Shown one piece after another: positions 5,892 through 7,302 of a stretch of DNA of 7,302 nucleotides (positions are counted from its first letter, which is position 1; each line of letters starts with the position of its first letter). Source of the stretch: Gemmatimonadota bacterium (GTDB taxonomy: Bacteria; Gemmatimonadota; Gemmatimonadetes; Longimicrobiales; Gaopeijiaceae); NCBI GenBank assembly GCA_030618065.1, contig JAUXEE010000091.1:1-7302 (forward strand), written 5' to 3'. Made by a program: the position numbers and the translations under genes. The notes below the pieces were generated by a model that saw only the letters and a list, made by a program, of their open reading frames with translations, did no database searches and was not told the DNA's origin.

Positions 5892-7106
5892 TCAGGGGCA
5901 GATTAACATGCCTGGGGCCCACCCCATGGGAACGTAGGCGCCGTAGGCCAGAGCGCAGTATTTCCCTGAATCGGTATCAGTGACGGTGCCCATCCACCCC
6001 TGCCGGCCGGCAAAAAGGATGGTTACTGCCAAGCCATCGGGAATCCGGGCTCTTGGATCGGAAAAGAGGCTCTCCGTGTCTGCCGTATAGGTGTAGTGGT
6101 CGGAGTAGTGGATTTCCTGGAGGGAAGCGAGGCTCTTGACGAGGCTCTTGAGGGGCGCCAACACCTTCCCTTCCTGGGGAGTTTGGGCCAACCGCGGACC
6201 GGGTTCAACTCGAGGGGGAGACGGATCCAGACCGGGCCCCGGTTGGCTCCCCTCCGGCTTCTCCAGCCCGTACAGCCTGATATAGTTGATGTCCACATCG
6301 TCCATGAACCGCCCCAGAACATAATCGGCCCCGATCTCATGGGGCTCGAAGTGGGCTGGGGTCGTTACCCGTGCCACGGGTCGGCCTTCCAGATCGTAGA
6401 CCGTCCAGGAGATCGCGGTGTCTGCCGGCGGCCGAATTTCCGAGGCCCAGATCCTCCCCTGCCGGGTGACCCTCAGGTAGAGAAGGCCCTGCAACGAGTC
6501 CGGGAGCGGGATGGCTTCGGCCGCCACCCGGACCGGCTCTCTGGCGGATGGTAGAAGGGGGCTATCGATCCAGAATCTCCCAAGAAGCCATTCGTCCCCG
6601 GGGAACATCACCTCCGAAGTGGGACTCAATCTCTCCGATCCGAGGTACCTGCCCTCGAAGTCGAAGAACGAAACCCTCTGCAGCCTCTGGTCCCACACCA
6701 GAAGGGAGTCCTGCCCAACCTTGCGAATCCGAGTCGGGAAGCGGAACTCGCCCGGGCCCTCCCCGTCCTCTCCCACGGCCGACAGATAGAGGCCCTCCGA
6801 ATCGAAGAACCGGAGCTCCTGGCTTCCGGCATTCGCAACGACGATCCGCCCGTCGCCCAGAAGGACCGAACTCTGGGCCCGGTGGAGCTGATACGGCTCC
6901 TCTCCTTCCCGGACACCGATTTCCAGAAAGGGGAGGTCGGAGAGCGTCCATACTTCTTTCGGCCCTTCCGTTGAGGCATAGGGCGGGGCCGAGCCCCCCT
7001 CTCTGGCTTCTGGGTTACCACATCCGGTGGCAAGAGCCGGAAGGAAAGGGAGAAGAGGAAACAGGACTGAGAAAACCTTCCACCGAGACGAGAGCATCGT
7101 GTTCAT
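5892..7106 (-). CDS. Lipoprotein: beta-propeller fused to a pilin-like C-terminal domain
   Basis: This is a 404-residue protein read from the ATG at 7106; an ATG at 7097 is equally possible. Residues 8-28 form a lipoprotein signal with ATGC, C29 being the likely lipidated cysteine. Residues 55-282 resemble the '6-bladed beta-propeller' (NHL-like) family: repeats such as LGDGRIVVANAGSQELRFFD (83-102), the GEGPGEF turn (115-121) and DSLLVWDQRLQRVSFFD (133-149). A proline-rich linker (283-311) follows. Residues 312-404 look like the globular part of a type IV pilin or pseudopilin: a helix LKSLVKSLASLQEIHYSDHY (319-338), then YTYTADTESL, a GW-containing strand pair (370-371) and two cysteines (C384, C403) suited to a terminal disulfide. 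No hydrophobic prepilin helix precedes it. The frame stays open upstream to a GTG at 7175, but the signal peptide favours 7106 or 7097. It is upstream of the symporter gene on the same strand. Role unknown; a surface or periplasmic binding protein is plausible. Confidence 0.7.
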   Translation of the reverse strand: MNTMLSSRWKVFSVLFPLLPFLPALATGCGNPEAREGGSAPPYASTEGPKEVWTLSDLPFLEIGVREGEEPYQLHRAQSSVLLGDGRIVVANAGSQELRFFDSEGLYLSAVGEDGEGPGEFRFPTRIRKVGQDSLLVWDQRLQRVSFFDFEGRYLGSERLSPTSEVMFPGDEWLLGRFWIDSPLLPSAREPVRVAAEAIPLPDSLQGLLYLRVTRQGRIWASEIRPPADTAISWTVYDLEGRPVARVTTPAHFEPHEIGADYVLGRFMDDVDINYIRLYGLEKPEGSQPGPGLDPSPPRVEPGPRLAQTPQEGKVLAPLKSLVKSLASLQEIHYSDHYTYTADTESLFSDPRARIPDGLAVTILFAGRQGWMGTVTDTDSGKYCALAYGAYVPMGWAPGMLICP

Positions 7107-7152
7107 CCGCAGGCCGGGGGAACCGCCGTCGAGATCGGGAGGCACGACGAGG

Positions 7153-7184
7153 ATTAGAAAAGTGTATCGGTACACTCATACACT
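7153..7184 (-). promoter_or_regulatory. Operator-like palindrome next to a possible -10 box
   Basis: AGTGTA (7161-7166) and TACACT (7171-7176) form a perfect 6-bp inverted repeat around TCGG, and TACACT is repeated at 7179-7184. On the minus strand TCTAAT (complement of 7153-7158) could be a -10 element for the propeller lipoprotein, placing the palindrome in the promoter spacer. I see no good -35 at the matching distance. A transcript starting just past TCTAAT would still include the ATG at 7106 but not the GTG at 7175. Confidence 0.4.
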
Positions 7185-7198
7185 GGGGGTGCAGATGC

Positions 7199-7211
7199 GG
7201 TTTGTCAAACC
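7199..7211 (-). promoter_or_regulatory. Perfect palindrome containing a consensus -35 hexamer
   Basis: GGTTTG-T-CAAACC is a perfect 13-base palindrome. On the minus strand it contains TTGACA (complement of 7203-7208), the consensus -35 hexamer, pointing at the propeller lipoprotein gene. No good -10 box lies 16-18 bases downstream, so it may be a protein-binding site rather than a working promoter element. Confidence 0.35.
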
Positions 7212-7273
7212 AATGGCAAGTCGGGGACCAGCCCTTGGCTCAGAGCCGTTCCCGCTTATTTCAGGAGCGTGAC

Positions 7274-7294
7274 GGGGGGCGGGGGCGGGGGGGG
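7274..7294 (+). repeat. G-rich tract with quadruplex potential
   Basis: Runs of six, five and eight G are separated by single C bases. The eight-G run can supply two tracts of three, so four GGG tracts are available, enough for a G-quadruplex on the plus strand. It lies about 170 bases upstream of the propeller lipoprotein start, at the edge of the window, and its true context continues beyond view. Confidence 0.4.
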
Positions 7295-7302
7295 CACCCT
7301 CA

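Noticed and set aside
7107..7175. A GTG start for the propeller lipoprotein at 7175
   Set aside because: It lies inside the palindrome region, would put 23 extra residues before the signal peptide, and has no ribosome binding site. The ATGs at 7106 and 7097 place the lipobox normally.
1..7302. A multi-gene defence, mobile or biosynthetic system
   Set aside because: I looked for integrases, transposases, toxin-antitoxin pairs, repeat arrays, NRPS/RiPP features and phage genes on both strands and saw none. The genes are mixed metabolic and envelope functions.

Overview
This GC-rich bacterial window carries six protein-coding genes and no RNA gene, transposon or CRISPR array that I can see. Secreted and lipid-anchored proteins are prominent: one peptidase with a signal peptide and two lipoproteins. 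The gene styles (large secreted M14 peptidase, SGNH lipoprotein, '6-bladed beta-propeller' lipoprotein, LeuT-type symporter) resemble soil or marine Gemmatimonadota or a similar Gram-negative phylum. That placement is an inference from gene style only and is weak.

Layout. Positions 1-88 are the edge of the window. Positions 89-1873 (+) encode a secreted zinc carboxypeptidase of the M14 type, followed by a structured 3' region and a strong terminator-like hairpin at 1943-1973 that can serve both strands. Positions 1997-2851 (-) encode an SGNH-hydrolase-like lipoprotein that converges on the M14 gene. A 221-base divergent gap separates it from 3073-3543 (+), a guanine deaminase (guaD) whose key residues fall at the same numbers as in the Bacillus subtilis enzyme. 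The guaD stop lies 4 bases from the stop of the convergent gene at 3548-4267 (-), a zincin-like metallopeptidase with an extra C-terminal region. That gene lies 23 bases downstream of 4291-5757 (-), a sodium-coupled NSS/SNF-family (LeuT-like) transporter. Further upstream on the same strand is 5892-7106 (-), a lipoprotein with a beta-propeller followed by what looks like a type IV pilin-type globular domain.

How they may work together: the three minus-strand genes (propeller lipoprotein, symporter, zincin) could form one transcription unit, although the 134-base leader before the symporter holds two tandem hairpins and may be a control point. Guanine deamination, peptide trimming and amino-acid-type uptake fit a scavenging lifestyle, but the sequence shows no dedicated multi-gene system. 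The observations most worth a second look are the propeller-pilin fusion, the rearranged ion-site residues of the symporter, and the structured leader in front of it.
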